The notes: generated by a model from the letters alone, not told the origin. A DNA stretch of 64,000 nt from Limanda limanda (GCF_963576545.1 NW_026870448.1:124001-188000); one strand, 5' to 3'. Shown: positions 38,442 through 52,244, counted from the first letter of the stretch. Made by a program: numbers and translations.

Positions 38442-38922
38442 GTTATTCAAGAATATCTCTTTCTCCTATGTGCTTTCATCCCTAACCCTAACCCTAACCC
38501 TTCCGAAAGTCGGAGAAGCTCAAGGATGGTACCGATCGATGCGCGCTACCCCATTTAGTGGGAGTAGAGCCTACTTGCAAGTCTGTCCGACCTTCACAAA
38601 AAAAGTTATTCAAGAATATCTCCTCAGATTTGGGGGAATTTCGTCGGTCGACCTCTTCCGAAGGTCGTACAAGCTCGGGGATGGTACCAATCGATCCGCA
38701 GGACCCAAATTAGTCCAGATGCAACCACTTTCCAAGTCTCTCCGACCTTCACAAAAAAAGTTATTCAAGAATATCTCTTTCTCCTATGTGCTTTCATCCC
38801 TAACCCTAACCCTAACCCTTCCGAAAGTCGGAGAAGCTCAAGGATGGTACCGATCGATGCGCGCTACCCAATTTAGTGGGGGTAGAGCCTACTTGCAAGT
38901 CTCTCCGACCTTCACAAAAAAA

Positions 38923-41009
38923 GTTATTCAAGAATATCTCTTTCTCCTATGTGCTTTCATCCCTAACCCTAACCCTAACCCTTCCGAAAGTCGGAGAAGC
39001 TCAAGGATGGTACCGATCGATGCGCGCTACCCCATTTAGTGGGGGTAGAGCCTACTTGCAAGTCTCTCCGACCTTCACAAAAAAAGTTATTCAAGAATAT
39101 CTCTTTCTCCTATGTGCTTTCATCCCTAACCCTAACCCTAACCCTTCCAAAAGTCGGAGAAGCTCAAGGATGGTACCGATCGATGCGCGCTACCCCATTT
39201 AGTGGGGGTAGAGCCTACTTGCAAGTCTCTCCGAGCTTCACAAAAAAAGTTATTCAAGAATATCTCCTCAGATTTGGGGGAATTTCGTCGGTCGACCTCT
39301 TCCGAAGGTCGTACAAGCTCGGGGATGGTACCAATCGATCCGCAGGACCCAAATTAGTCCAGATGCAACCACTTTCCAAGTCTCTCCGACCTTCACAAAA
39401 AACGTTATTCAAGAATATCTCTTTCTCCTATGTGCTTTCATCCCTAACCCTAACCCTAACCCTTCCGAAAGTCGGAGAAGCTCAAGGATGGTACCGATCG
39501 ATGCGCGCAACCCCATTTAGTGGGGGTAGAGCCTACTTGCAAGTCTCTCCGACCTTCACAAAAAAAGTTATTCAAGAATATCTCCTCAGATTTGGGGGAA
39601 TTTCGTCGGTCGACCTCTTTCGAAGGTCGTACAAGCTCGGGGATGGTACCAATCGATCCGCAGGACCCAAATTAGTCCAGATGCAACCACTTTCCAAGTC
39701 TCTCCGACCTTCACAAAAAAAGTTATTCAAGAATATCTCTTTCTCCTATGTGCTTTCATCCCTAACCCTAACCCTAACCCTTCCGAAAGTCGGAGAAGCT
39801 CAAGGATGGTACCGATCGATGTGCGCTACCCCATTTAGTGGGGGTAGAGCCTACTTGCAAGTCTCTCCGACCTTCACAAAAAAAGTTATTCAAGAATATC
39901 TCTTTCTCCTATGTGCTTTCATCCCTAACCCTAACCCTAACCCTTCCGAAAGTCGGAGAAGCTCAAGGATGGTACCGATCGATGCGCGCAACCCCATTTA
40001 GTGGGGGTAGAGCCTACTTGCAAGTCTCTCCGACCTTCACAAAAAAAGTTATTCAAGAATATCTCCTCAGATTTGGGGGAATTTCGTCGGTCGACCTCTT
40101 CCGAAGGTCGTACAAGCTCGGGGATGGTACCAATCGATCCGCAGGACCCAAATTAGTCCAGATGCAACCACTTTCCAAGTCTCTCCGACCTTCACAAAAA
40201 AAGTTATTCAAGAATATCTCTTTCTCCTATGTGCTTTCATCCCTAACCCTAACCCTAACCCTTCCGAAAGTCGGAGAAGCTCAAGGATGGTACCGATCGA
40301 TGCGCGCTACCCCATTTAGTGGGGGTAAAGCCTACTTGCAAGTCTCTCCGACCTTCACAAAAAAAGTTATTCAAGAATATCTCTTTCTCCTATGTGCTTT
40401 CATCCCTAACCCTAACCCTAACCCTTCCGAAAGTCGGAGAAGCTCAAGGATGGTACCGATCGATGCGCGCTACCCCATTTAGTGGGGGTAGAGCCTACTT
40501 GCAAGTCTCTCCGACCTTCACAAAAAAACTTATTCAAGAATATCTCTTTCTCCTATGTGCTTTCATCCCTAACCCTAACCCTAACCCTTCCGAAAGTCGG
40601 AGAAGCTCAAGGATGGTACCGATCGATGCGCGCTACCCCATTTAGTGGGGGTAGAGCCTACTTGCAAGTCTCTCCGACCTTCACAAAAAAAGTTATTCAA
40701 GAATATCTCCTCAGATTTGGGGGAATTTCGTCGGTCGACCTCTTCCGAAGGTCGTACAAGCTCGGGAATGGTACCAATCGATCCGCAGGACCCAAATTAG
40801 TCCAGATGCAACCACTTTCCAAGTCTCTCCGACCTTCACAAAAAAAGTTATTCAAGAATATCTCTTTCTCCTATGTGCTTTCATCCCTAACCCTAACCCT
40901 AACCCTTCCGAAAGTCGGAGAAGCTCAAGGATGGTACCGATCGATGCGCGCTACCCCATTTAGTGGGGGTAGAGCCTACTTGCAAGTCTCTCCGACCTTC
41001 ACAAAAAAC
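38923..41009 (+). repeat. Right-family 13-mer, copy 1 (2,087 bp)
   Basis: Nine A and four B monomers. It carries in order CTTCCAAAAG, GAGCTTCAC, AAAACGTT, GCAACCCC, TTTCGAAGG, GATGTGCGC, the GGGGTAAAGCC hairpin-end change (about 40327) and AAAAACTTATTC (about 40529). It repeats as 41010-43096; GGGAATGG (near 40765 and 42852) is shared. Confidence 0.9.
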
Positions 41010-43096
41010 GTTATTCAAGAATATCTCTTTCTCCTATGTGCTTTCATCCCTAACCCTAACCCTAACCCTTCCGAAAGTCGGAGAAGCTCAAGGATGGTAC
41101 CGATCGATGCGCGCTACCCCATTTAGTGGGGGTAGAGCCTACTTGCAAGTCTCTCCGACCTTCACAAAAAAAGTTATTCAAGAATATCTCTTTCTCCTAT
41201 GTGCTTTCATCCCTAACCCTAACCCTAACCCTTCCGAAAGTCGGAGAAGCTCAAGGATGGTACCGATCGATGCGCGCTACCCCATTTAGTGGGGGTAGAG
41301 CCTACTTGCAAGTCTGTCCGACCTTCACAAAAAAAGTTATTCAAGAATATCTCCTCAGATTTGGGGGAATTTCGTCGGTCGACCTCTTCCGAAGGTCGTA
41401 CAAGCTCGGGGATGGTACCAATCGATCCGCAGGACCCAAATTAGTCCAGATGCAACCACTTTCCAAGTCTCTCCGACCTTCACAAAAAACGTTATTCAAG
41501 AATATCTCTTTCTCCTATGTGCTTTCATCCCTAACCCTAACCCTAACCCTTCCGAAAGTCGGAGAAGCTCAAGGATGGTACCGATCGATGCGCGCAACCC
41601 CATTTAGTGGGGGTAGAGCCTACTTGCAAGTCTCTCCGACCTTCACAAAAAAAGTTATTCAAGAATATCTCCTCAGATTTGGGGGAATTTCGTCGGTCGA
41701 CCTCTTTCGAAGGTCGTACAAGCTCGGGGATGGTACCAATCGATCCGCAGGACCCAAATTAGTCCAGATGCAACCACTTTCCAAGTCTCTCCGACCTTCA
41801 CAAAAAAAGTTATTCAAGAATATCTCTTTCTCCTATGTGCTTTCATCCCTAACCCTAACCCTAACCCTTCCGAAAGTCGGAGAAGCTCAAGGATGGTACC
41901 GATCGATGTGCGCTACCCCATTTAGTGGGGGTAGAGCCTACTTGCAAGTCTCTCCGACCTTCACAAAAAAAGTTATTCAAGAATATCTCTTTCTCCTATG
42001 TGCTTTCATCCCTAACCCTAACCCTAACCCTTCCGAAAGTCGGAGAAGCTCAAGGATGGTACCGATCGATGCGCGCAACCCCATTTAGTGGGGGTAGAGC
42101 CTACTTGCAAGTCTCTCCGACCTTCACAAAAAAAGTTATTCAAGAATATCTCCTCAGATTTGGGGGAATTTCGTCGGTCGACCTCTTCCGAAGGTCGTAC
42201 AAGCTCGGGGATGGTACCAATCGATCCGCAGGACCCAAATTAGTCCAGATGCAACCACTTTCCAAGTCTCTCCGACCTTCACAAAAAAAGTTATTCAAGA
42301 ATATCTCTTTCTCCTATGTGCTTTCATCCCTAACCCTAACCCTAACCCTTCCGAAAGTCGGAGAAGCTCAAGGATGGTACCGATCGATGCGCGCTACCCC
42401 ATTTAGTGGGGGTAAAGCCTACTTGCAAGTCTCTCCGACCTTCACAAAAAAAGTTATTCAAGAATATCTCTTTCTCCTATGTGCTTTCATCCCTAACCCT
42501 AACCCTAACCCTTCCGAAAGTCGGAGAAGCTCAAGGATGGTACCGATCGATGCGCGCTACCCCATTTAGTGGGGGTAGAGCCTACTTGCAAGTCTCTCCG
42601 ACCTTCACAAAAAAACTTATTCAAGAATATCTCTTTCTCCTATGTGCTTTCATCCCTAACCCTAACCCTAACCCTTCCGAAAGTCGGAGAAGCTCAAGGA
42701 TGGTACCGATCGATGCGCGCTACCCCATTTAGTGGGGGTAGAGCCTACTTGCAAGTCTCTCCGACCTTCACAAAAAAAGTTATTCAAGAATATCTCCTCA
42801 GATTTGGGGGAATTTCGTCGGTCGACCTCTTCCGAAGGTCGTACAAGCTCGGGAATGGTACCAATCGATCCGCAGGACCCAAATTAGTCCAGATGCAACC
42901 ACTTTCCAAGTCTCTCCGACCTTCACAAAAAAAGTTATTCAAGAATATCTCTTTCTCCTATGTGCTTTCATCCCTAACCCTAACCCTAACCCTTCCGAAA
43001 GTCGGAGAAGCTCAAGGATGGTACCGATCGATGCGCGCTACCCCATTTAGTGGGGGTAGAGCCTACTTGCAAGTCTCTCCGACCTTCACAAAAAAC
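41010..43096 (+). repeat. Right-family 13-mer, copy 2 (2,087 bp)
   Basis: Tandem copy of 38923-41009. The beginning differs: the CTTCCAAAAG and GAGCTTCAC marks of copy 1 are replaced by CCGAAAG and GTCTGTCCGAC (about 41314), so the exchange point lies within the first two monomers. Confidence 0.88.
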
Positions 43097-43740
43097 GTTA
43101 TTCAAGAATATCTCTTTCTCCTATGTGCTTTCATCCCTAACCCTAACCCTAACCCTTCCGAAAGTCGGAGAAGCTCAAGGATGGTACCGATCGATGCGCG
43201 CTACCCCATTTAGTGGGGGTAGAGCCTACTTGCAAGTCTCTCCGACCTTCACAAAAAAAGTTATTCAAGAATATCTCTTTCTCCTATGTGCTTTCATCCC
43301 TAACCCTAACCCTAACCCTTCCGAAAGTCGGAGAAGCTCAAGGATGGTACCGATCGATGCGCGCTACCCCATTTAGTGGGGGTAGAGCCTACTTGCAAGT
43401 CTGTCCGACCTTCACAAAAAAAGTTATTCAAGAATATCTCCTCAGATTTGGGGGAATTTCGTCGGTCGACCTCTTCCGAAGGTCGTACAAGCTCGGGGAT
43501 GGTACCAATCGATCCGCAGGACCCAAATTAGTCCAGATGCAACCACTTTCCAAGTCTCTCCGACCTTCACAAAAAAAGTTATTCAAGAATATCTCTTTCT
43601 CCTATGTGCTTTCATCCCTAACCCTAACCCTAACCCTTCCGAAAGTCGGAGAAGCTCAAGGATGGTACCGATCGATGCGCGCTACCCAATTTAGTGGGGG
43701 TAGAGCCTACTTGCAAGTCTCTCCGACCTTCACAAAAAAA
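43097..43740 (+). repeat. Linker block, four monomers
   Basis: A, A, B, A, with the marks GTCTGTCC (about 43401) and CCCAATTT (about 43687). The same stretch is found at 38442-38922 and before each 14-mer further right, so it is a standard part of the right family. Confidence 0.8.
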
Positions 43741-45346
43741 GTTATTCAAGAATATCTCTTTCTCCTATGTGCTTTCATCCCTAACCCTAACCCTAACCCT
43801 TCCGAAAGTCGGAGAAGCTCAAGGATGGTACCGATCGATGCGCGCTACCCCATTTAGTGGGGGTAGAGCCTACTTGCAAGTCTCTCCGACCTTCACAAAA
43901 AAAGTTATTCAAGAATATCTCTTTCTCCTATGTGCTTTCATCCCTAACCCTAACCCTAACCCTTCCAAAAGTCGGAGAAGCTCAAGGATGGTACCGATCG
44001 ATGCGCGCTACCCCATTTAGTGGGGGTAGAGCCTACTTGCAAGTCTCTCCGAGCTTCACAAAAAAAGTTATTCAAGAATATCTCCTCAGATTTGGGGGAA
44101 TTTCGTCGGTCGACCTCTTCCGAAGGTCGTACAAGCTCGGGGATGGTACCAATCGATCTGCAGGACCCAAATTAGTCCAGATGCAACCACTTTCCAAGTC
44201 TCTCCGACCTTCACAAAAAACGTTATTCAAGAATATCTCTTTCTCCTATGTGCTTTCATCCCTAACCCTAACCCTAACCCTTCCGAAAGTCGGAGAAGCT
44301 CAAGGATGGTACCGATCGATGCGCGCAACCCCATTTAGTGGGGGTAGAGCCTACTTGCAAGTCTCTCCGACCTTCACAAAAAAAGTTATTCAAGAATATC
44401 TCCTCAGATTTGGGGGAATTTCGTCGGTCGACTTCTTTCGAAGGTCGTACAAGCTCGGGGATGGTACCAATCGATCCGCAGGACCCAAATTAGTCCAGAT
44501 GCAACCACTTTCCAAGTCTCTCCGACCTTCACAAAAAAAGTTATTCAAGAATATCTCTTTCTCCTATGTGCTTTCATCCCTAACCCTAACCCTAACCCTT
44601 CCGAAAGTCGGAGAAGCTCAAGGATGGTACCGATCGATGTGCGCTACCCCATTTAGTGGGGGTAGAGCCTACTTGCAAGTCTCTCCGACCTTCACAAAAA
44701 AAGTTATTCAAGAATATCTCTTTCTCCTATGTGCTTTCATCCCTAACCCTAACCCTAACCCTTCCGAAAGTCGGAGAAGCTCAAGGATGGTACCGATCGA
44801 TGCGCGCAACCCCATTTAGTGGGGGTAGAGCCTACTTGCAAGTCTCTCCGACCTTCACAAAAAAAGTTATTCAAGAATATCTCCTCAGATTTGGGGGAAT
44901 TTCGTCGGTCGACCTCTTCCGAAGGTCGTACAAGCTCGGGGATGGTACCAATCGATCCGCAGGACCCAAATTAGTCCAGATGCAACCACTTTCCAAGTCT
45001 CTCCGACCTTCACAAAAAAAGTTATTCAAGAATATCTCTTTCTCCTATGTGCTTTCATCCCTAACCCTAACCCTAACCCTTCCGAAAGTCGGAGAAGCTC
45101 AAGGATGGTACCGATCGATGCGCGCTACCCCATTTAGTGGGGGTAAAGCCTACTTGCAAGTCTCTCCGACCTTCACAAAAAAAGTTATTCAAGAATATCT
45201 CTTTCTCCTATGTGCTTTCATCCCTAACCCTAACCCTTACCCTTCCGAAAGTCGGAGAAGCTCAAGGATGGTACCGATCGATGCGCGCTACCCCATTTAG
45301 TGGGGGTAGAGCCTACTTGCAAGTCTCTCCGACCTTCACAAAAAAA

Positions 45347-45503
45347 CTTATTCAAGAATATCTCTTTCTCCTATGTGCTTTCATCCCTAACCCTAACCCT
45401 TCCGAAAGTCGGAGAAGCTCAAGGATGGTACCGATCGATGCGCGCTACCACATTTAGTGGGGGTAGAGCCTACTTGCAAGTCTCTCCGACCTTCACAAAA
45501 AAA
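45347..45503 (+). repeat. A monomer with one telomere hexamer deleted (157 bp)
   Basis: Block of (CCCTAA)2CCC, first base C instead of G, and CTACCACATTT in the hairpin. Duplicated with its neighbours at 53052. Confidence 0.92.
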
Positions 45504-46627
45504 GTTATTCAAGAATATCTCCTCAGATTTGGGGGAATTTCGTCGGTCGACCTCTTCCGAAGGTCGTACAAGCTCGGGGATGGTACCAATCGATCCGCAG
45601 GACCCAAATTAGTCCAGATGCAACCACTTTCCAAGTCTCTCCGACCTTCACAAAAAAAGTTATTCAAGAATATCTCTTTCTCCTATGTGCTTTCATCCCT
45701 AACCCTAACCCTAACCTCCCGAAAGTCGGAGAAGCTCAAGGATGGTACCGATCGATGCGCGCTACCCCATTTAGTGGGGGTAGAGCCTACTTGCAAGTCT
45801 CTCCGACCTTCACAAAAAACGTTATTCAAGAATATCTCTTTCTCCTATGTGCTTTCATCCCTAACCCTAACCCTAACCCTTCCGAAAGTCGGAGAAGCTC
45901 AAGGATGGTACCGATCGATGCGCGCTACCCCATTTAGTGGGGGTAGAGCCTACTTGCAAGTCTCTCCGACCTTCACAAAAAAAGTTATTCAAGAATATCT
46001 CTTTCTCCTATGTGCTTTCATCCCTAACCCTAACCCTAACCCTTCCGAAAGTCGGAGAAGCTCAAGGATGGTACCGATCGATGCGCGCTACCCCATTTAG
46101 TGGGGGTAGAGCCTACTTGCAAGTCTCTCCGACCTTCACAAAAAACGTTATTCAAGAATATCTCTTTCTCCTATGTGCTTTCATCCCTAACCCTAACCCT
46201 AACCCTTCCGAAAGTCGGAGAAGCTCAAGGATGGTACCGATCGATGCGCGCTACCCCATTTAGTGGGGGTAGAGCCTACTTGCAAGTCTGTCCGACCTTC
46301 ACAAAAAAAGTTATTCAAGAATATCTCCTCAGATTTGGGGGAATTTCGTCGGTCGACCTCTTCCGAAGGTCGTACAAGCTCGGGGATGGTACCAATCGAT
46401 CCGCAGGACCCAAATTAGTCCAGATGCAACCACTTTCCAAGTCTCTCCGACCTTCACAAAAAAAGTTATTCAAGAATATCTCTTTCTCCTATGTGCTTTC
46501 ATCCCTAACCCTAACCCTAACCCTTCCGAAAGTCGGAGAAGCTCAAGGATGGTACCGATCGATGCGCGCTACCCAATTTAGTGGGGGTAGAGCCTACTTG
46601 CAAGTCTCTCCGACCTTCACAAAAAAA

Positions 46628-48877
46628 GTTATTCAAGAATATCTCTTTCTCCTATGTGCTTTCATCCCTAACCCTAACCCTAACCCTTCCGAAAGTCGGA
46701 GAAGCTCAAGGATGGTACCGATCGATGCGCGCTACCCCATTTAGTGGGGGTAAAGCCTACTTGCAAGTCTCTCCGACCTTCACAAAAAAAGTTATTCAAG
46801 AATATCTCTTTCTCCTATGTGCTTTCATCCCTAACCCTAACCCTAACCCTTCCAAAAGTCGGAGAAGCTCAAGGATGGTACCGATCGATGCGCGCTACCC
46901 CATTTAGTGGGGGTAGAGCCTACTTGCAAGTCTCTCCGAGCTTCACAAAAAAAGTTATTCAAGAATATCTCCTCAGATTTGGGGGAATTTCGTCGGTCGA
47001 CCTCTTCCGAAGGTCGTACAAGCTCGGGGATGGTACCAATCGATCCGCAGGACCCAAATTAGTCCAGATGCAACCACTTTCCAAGTCTCTCCGACCTTCA
47101 CAAAAAACGTTATTCAAGAATATCTCTTTCTCCTATGTGCTTTCATCCCTAACCCTAACCCTAACCCTTCCGAAAGTCGGAGAAGCTCAAGGATGGTACC
47201 GATCGATGCGCGCAACCCCATTTAGTGGGGGTAGAGCCTACTTGCAAGTCTCTCCGACCTTCACAAAAAAAGTTATTCAAGAATATCTCCTCAGATTTGG
47301 GGGAATTTCGTCGGTCGACCTCTTTCGAAGGTCGTACAAGCTCGGGGATGGTACCAATCGATCCGCAGGACCCAAATTAGTCCAGATGCAACCACTTTCC
47401 AAGTCTCTCCGACCTTCACAAAAAAAGTTATTCAAGAATATCTCTTTCTCCTATGTGCTTTCATCCCTAACCCTAACCCTAACCCTTCCGAAAGTCGGAG
47501 AAGCTCAAGGATGGTACCGATCGATGTGCGCTACCCCATTTAGTGGGGGTAGAGCCTACTTGCAAGTCTCTCCGACCTTCACAAAAAAAGTTATTCAAGA
47601 ATATCTCTTTCTCCTATGTGCTTTCATCCCTAACCCTAACCCTAACCCTTCCGAAAGTCGGAGAAGCTCAAGGATGGTACCGATCGATGCGCGCAACCCC
47701 ATTTAGTGGGGGTAGAGCCTACTTGCAAGTCTCTCCGACCTTCACAAAAAAAGTTATTCAAGAATATCTCCTCAGATTTGGGGGAATTTCGTCGGTCGAC
47801 CTCTTCCGAAGGTCGTACAAGCTCGGGGATGGTACCAATCGATCCGCAGGACCCAAATTAGTCCAGATGAAACCACTTTCCAAGTCTCTCCGACCTTCAC
47901 AAAAAAAGTTATTCAAGAATATCTCTTTCTCCTATGTGCTTTCATCCCTAACCCTAACCCTAACCCTTCCGAAAGTCGGAGAAGCTCAAGGATGGTACCG
48001 ATCGATGCGCGCTACCCCATTTAGTGGGGGTAAAGCCTACTTGCAAGTCTCTCCGACCTTCACAAAAAACGTTATTCAAGAATATCTCTTTCTCCTATGT
48101 GCTTTCATCCCTAACCCTAACCCTAACCCTTCCGAAAGTCGGAGAAGCTCAAGGATGGTACCGATCGATGCGCGCTACCCCATTTAGTGGGGGTAGAGCC
48201 TACTTGCAAGTCTCTCCGACCTTCACAAAAAAAGTTATTCAAGAATATCTCTTTCTCCTATGTGCTTTCATCCCTAACCCTAACCCTAACCCTTCCGAAA
48301 GTCGGAGAAGCTCAAGGATGGTACCGATCGATGCGCGCTACCCCATTTAGTGGGGGTAGAGCCTACTTGCAAGTCTCTCCGACCTTCACAAAAAACGTTA
48401 TTCAAGAATATCTCTTTCTCCTATGTGCTTTCATCCCTAACCCTAACCCTAACCCTTCCGAAAGTCGGAGAAGCTCAAGGATGGTACCGATCGATGCGCG
48501 CTACCCCATTTAGTGGGGGTAGAGCCTACTTGCAAGTCTGTCCGACCTTCACAAAAAAAGTTATTCAAGAATATCTCCTCAGATTTGGGGGAATTTCGTC
48601 GGTCGACCTCTTCCGAAGGTCGTACAAGCTCGGGGATGGTACCAATCGATCCGCAGGACCCAAATTAGTCCAGATGCAACCACTTTCCAAGTCTCTCCGA
48701 CCTTCACAAAAAAAGTTATTCAAGAATATCTCTTTCTCCTATGTGCTTTCATCCCTAACCCTAACCCTAACCCTTCCGAAAGTCGGAGAAGCTCAAGGAT
48801 GGTACCGATCGATGCGCGCTACCCAATTTAGTGGGGGTAGAGCCTACTTGCAAGTCTCTCCGACCTTCACAAAAAAA
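46628..48877 (+). repeat. Right-family 14-mer (2,250 bp), first full copy
   Basis: Ten A and four B monomers: 10 x 163 + 4 x 155 = 2,250. Marks in order: GGGGTAAAGCC, CTTCCAAAAG, GAGCTTCAC, AAAACGTT, GCAACCCC, TTTCGAAGG, GATGTGCGC, GCAACCCC, GATGAAACC, GGGGTAAAGCC, then AAAACGTT twice, GTCTGTCC and CCCAATTT. It is one monomer longer than the 2,087 bp 13-mer. Confidence 0.92.
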
Positions 48878-51127
48878 GTTATTCAAGAATATCTCTTTCT
48901 CCTATGTGCTTTCATCCCTAACCCTAACCCTAACCCTTCCGAAAGTCGGAGAAGCTCAAGGATGGTACCGATCGATGCGCGCTACCCCATTTAGTGGGGG
49001 TAAAGCCTACTTGCAAGTCTCTCCGACCTTCACAAAAAAAGTTATTCAAGAATATCTCTTTCTCCTATGTGCTTTCATCCCTAACCCTAACCCTAACCCT
49101 TCCAAAAGTCGGAGAAGCTCAAGGATGGTACCGATCGATGCGCGCTACCCCATTTAGTGGGGGTAGAGCCTACTTGCAAGTCTCTCCGAGCTTCACAAAA
49201 AAAGTTATTCAAGAATATCTCCTCAGATTTGGGGGAATTTCGTCGGTCGACCTCTTCCGAAGGTCGTACAAGCTCGGGGATGGTACCAATCGATCCGCAG
49301 GACCCAAATTAGTCCAGATGCAACCACTTTCCAAGTCTCTCCGACCTTCACAAAAAACGTTATTCAAGAATATCTCTTTCTCCTATGTGCTTTCATCCCT
49401 AACCCTAACCCTAACCCTTCCGAAAGTCGGAGAAGCTCAAGGATGGTACCGATCGATGCGCGCAACCCCATTTAGTGGGGGTAGAGCCTACTTGCAAGTC
49501 TCTCCGACCTTCACAAAAAAAGTTATTCAAGAATATCTCCTCAGATTTGGGGGAATTTCGTCGGTCGACCTCTTTCGAAGGTCGTACAAGCTCGGGGATG
49601 GTACCAATCGATCCGCAGGACCCAAATTAGTCCAGATGCAACCACTTTCCAAGTCTCTCCGACCTTCACAAAAAAAGTTATTCAAGAATATCTCTTTCTC
49701 CTATGTGCTTTCATCCCTAACCCTAACCCTAACCCTTCCGAAAGTCGGAGAAGCTCAAGGATGGTACCGATCGATGTGCGCTACCCCATTTAGTGGGGGT
49801 AGAGCCTACTTGCAAGTCTCTCCGACCTTCACAAAAAAAGTTATTCAAGAATATCTCTTTCTCCTATGTGCTTTCATCCCTAACCCTAACCCTAACCCTT
49901 CCGAAAGTCGGAGAAGCTCAAGGATGGTACCGATCGATGCGCGCAACCCCATTTAGTGGGGGTAGAGCCTACTTGCAAGTCTCTCCGACCTTCACAAAAA
50001 AAGTTATTCAAGAATATCTCCTCAGATTTGGGGGAATTTCGTCGGTCGACCTCTTCCGAAGGTCGTACAAGCTCGGGGATGGTACCAATCGATCCGCAGG
50101 ACCCAAATTAGTCCAGATGAAACCACTTTCCAAGTCTCTCCGACCTTCACAAAAAAAGTTATTCAAGAATATCTCTTTCTCCTATGTGCTTTCATCCCTA
50201 ACCCTAACCCTAACCCTTCCGAAAGTCGGAGAAGCTCAAGGATGGTACCGATCGATGCGCGCTACCCCATTTAGTGGGGGTAAAGCCTACTTGCAAGTCT
50301 CTCCGACCTTCACAAAAAAAGTTATTCAAGAATATCTCTTTCTCCTATGTGCTTTCATCCCTAACCCTAACCCTAACCCTTCCGAAAGTCAGAGAAGCTC
50401 AAGGATGGTACCGATCGATGCGCGCTACCCCATTTAGTGGGGGTAGAGCCTACTTGCAAGTCTCTCCGACCTTCACAAAAAAACTTATTCAAGAATATCT
50501 CTTTCTCCTATGTGCTTTCATCCCTAACCCTAACCCTAACCCTTCCGAAAGTCGGAGAAGCTCAAGGATGGTACCGATCGATGCGCGCTACCCCATTTAG
50601 TGGGGGTAGAGCCTACTTGCAAGTCTCTCCGACCTTCACAAAAAACGTTATTCAAGAATATCTCTTTCTCCTATGTGCTTTCATCCCTAACCCTAACCCT
50701 AACCCTTCCGAAAGTCGGAGAAGCTCAAGGATGGTACCGATCGATGCGCGCTACCCCATTTAGTGGGGGTAGAGCCTACTTGCAAGTCTGTCCGACCTTC
50801 ACAAAAAAAGTTATTCAAGAATATCTCCTCAGATTTGGGGGAATTTCGTCGGTCGACCTCTTCCGAAGGTCGTACAAGCTCGGGGATGGTACCAATCGAT
50901 CCGCAGGACCCAAATTAGTCCAGATGCAACCACTTTCCAAGTCTCTCCGACCTTCACAAAAAAAGTTATTCAAGAATATCTCTTTCTCCTATGTGCTTTC
51001 ATCCCTAACCCTAACCCTAACCCTTCCGAAAGTCGGAGAAGCTCAAGGATGGTACCGATCGATGCGCGCTACCCAATTTAGTGGGGGTAGAGCCTACTTG
51101 CAAGTCTCTCCGACCTTCACAAAAAAA
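48878..51127 (+). repeat. Right-family 14-mer (2,250 bp), second copy
   Basis: Tandem copy of 46628-48877. It differs in having AAAAAAGTT rather than AAAACGTT after the second GGGGTAAAGCC, GTCAGAGAAG (about 50391) and AAAAACTTATTC (about 50484); these differences recur in the 56583 and 58833 copies. Confidence 0.9.
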
Positions 51128-51608
51128 GTTATTCAAGAATATCTCTTTCTCCTATGTGCTTTCATCCCTAACCCTAACCCTAACCCTTCCGAAAGTCGGA
51201 GAAGCTCAAGGATGGTACCGATCGATGCGCGCTACCCCATTTAGTGGGGGTAAAGCCTACTTGCAAGTCTCTCCGACCTTCACAAAAAAAGTTATTCAAG
51301 AATATCTCTTTCTCCTATGTGCTTTCATCCCTAACCCTAACCCTAACCCTTCCAAAAGTCGGAGAAGCTCAAGGATGGTACCGATCGATGCGCGCTACCC
51401 CATTTAGTGGGGGTAGAGCCTACTTGCAAGTCTCTCCGAGCTTCACAAAAAAAGTTATTCAAGAATATCTCCTCAGATTTGGGGGAATTTCGTCGGTCGA
51501 CCTCTTCCGAAGGTCGTACAAGCTCGGGGATGGTACCAATCGATCCGCAGGACCCAAATTAGTCCAGATGCAACCACTTTCCAAGTCTCTCCGACCTTCA
51601 CAAAAAAC

Positions 51609-52244
51609 GTTATTCAAGAATATCTCTTTCTCCTATGTGCTTTCATCCCTAACCCTAACCCTAACCCTTCCGAAAGTCGGAGAAGCTCAAGGATGGTACC
51701 GATCGATGCGCGCAACCCCATTTAGTGGGGGTAGAGCCTACTTGCAAGTCTCTCCGACCTTCACAAAAAAAGTTATTCAAGAATATCTCCTCAGATTTGG
51801 GGGAATTTCGTCGGTCGACCTCTTCCGAAGGTCGTACAAGCTCGGGGATGGTACCAATCGATCTGCAGGACCCAAATTAGTCCAGATGCAACCACTTTCC
51901 AAGTCTCTCCGACCTTCACAAAAAACGTTATTCAAGAATATCTCTTTCTCCTATGTGCTTTCATCCCTAACCCTAACCCTAACCCTTCCGAAAGTCGGAG
52001 AAGCTCAAGGATGGTACCGATCGATGCGCGCAACCCCATTTAGTGGGGGTAGAGCCTACTTGCAAGTCTCTCCGACCTTCACAAAAAAAGTTATTCAAGA
52101 ATATCTCCTCAGATTTGGGGGAATTTCGTCGGTCGACTTCTTTCGAAGGTCGTACAAGCTCGGGGATGGTACCAATCGATCCGCAGGACCCAAATTAGTC
52201 CAGATGCAACCACTTTCCAAGTCTCTCCGACCTTCACAAAAAAA
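51609..52244 (+). repeat. AB dimer duplication inside block III copy 2 (318 bp x 2)
   Basis: Two AB dimers at 51609-51926 and 51927-52244, where copy 1 has one (44222-44539). The second B has GACTTCTTTCGAAGG as in copy 1; the first B has the GACCTCTTCCGAAGG form and CTGCAG. Confidence 0.85.

Larger units (their letters stand above)
31231..38922 (+). repeat. Mixed block with small tandem duplications and the last left-family core
   Basis: Contains a 481 bp trimer repeated twice, a 644 bp tetramer repeated twice, the longest A run (five units, about 35709-36523), two A units shortened by one hexamer (32992, 37967), and the tenth and last seven-monomer core (37323). Past it, the marks of the right-hand family take over (CCCAATTT near 38869). 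No gene. Confidence 0.85.
43741..51127 (+). repeat. Higher-order block III, copy 1 (7,387 bp)
   Basis: Repeated head-to-tail as 51128-58832. It holds one irregular section (43741-46627) followed by two 2,250 bp 14-mers. Rare marks recur 7,705 bp away: CCCTTA in a telomere block (45238 and 52943), CCTCCCG (about 45715 and 53420), a one-hexamer loss (45347 and 53052) and CTACCACATTT (about 45447 and 53152). Confidence 0.92.
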
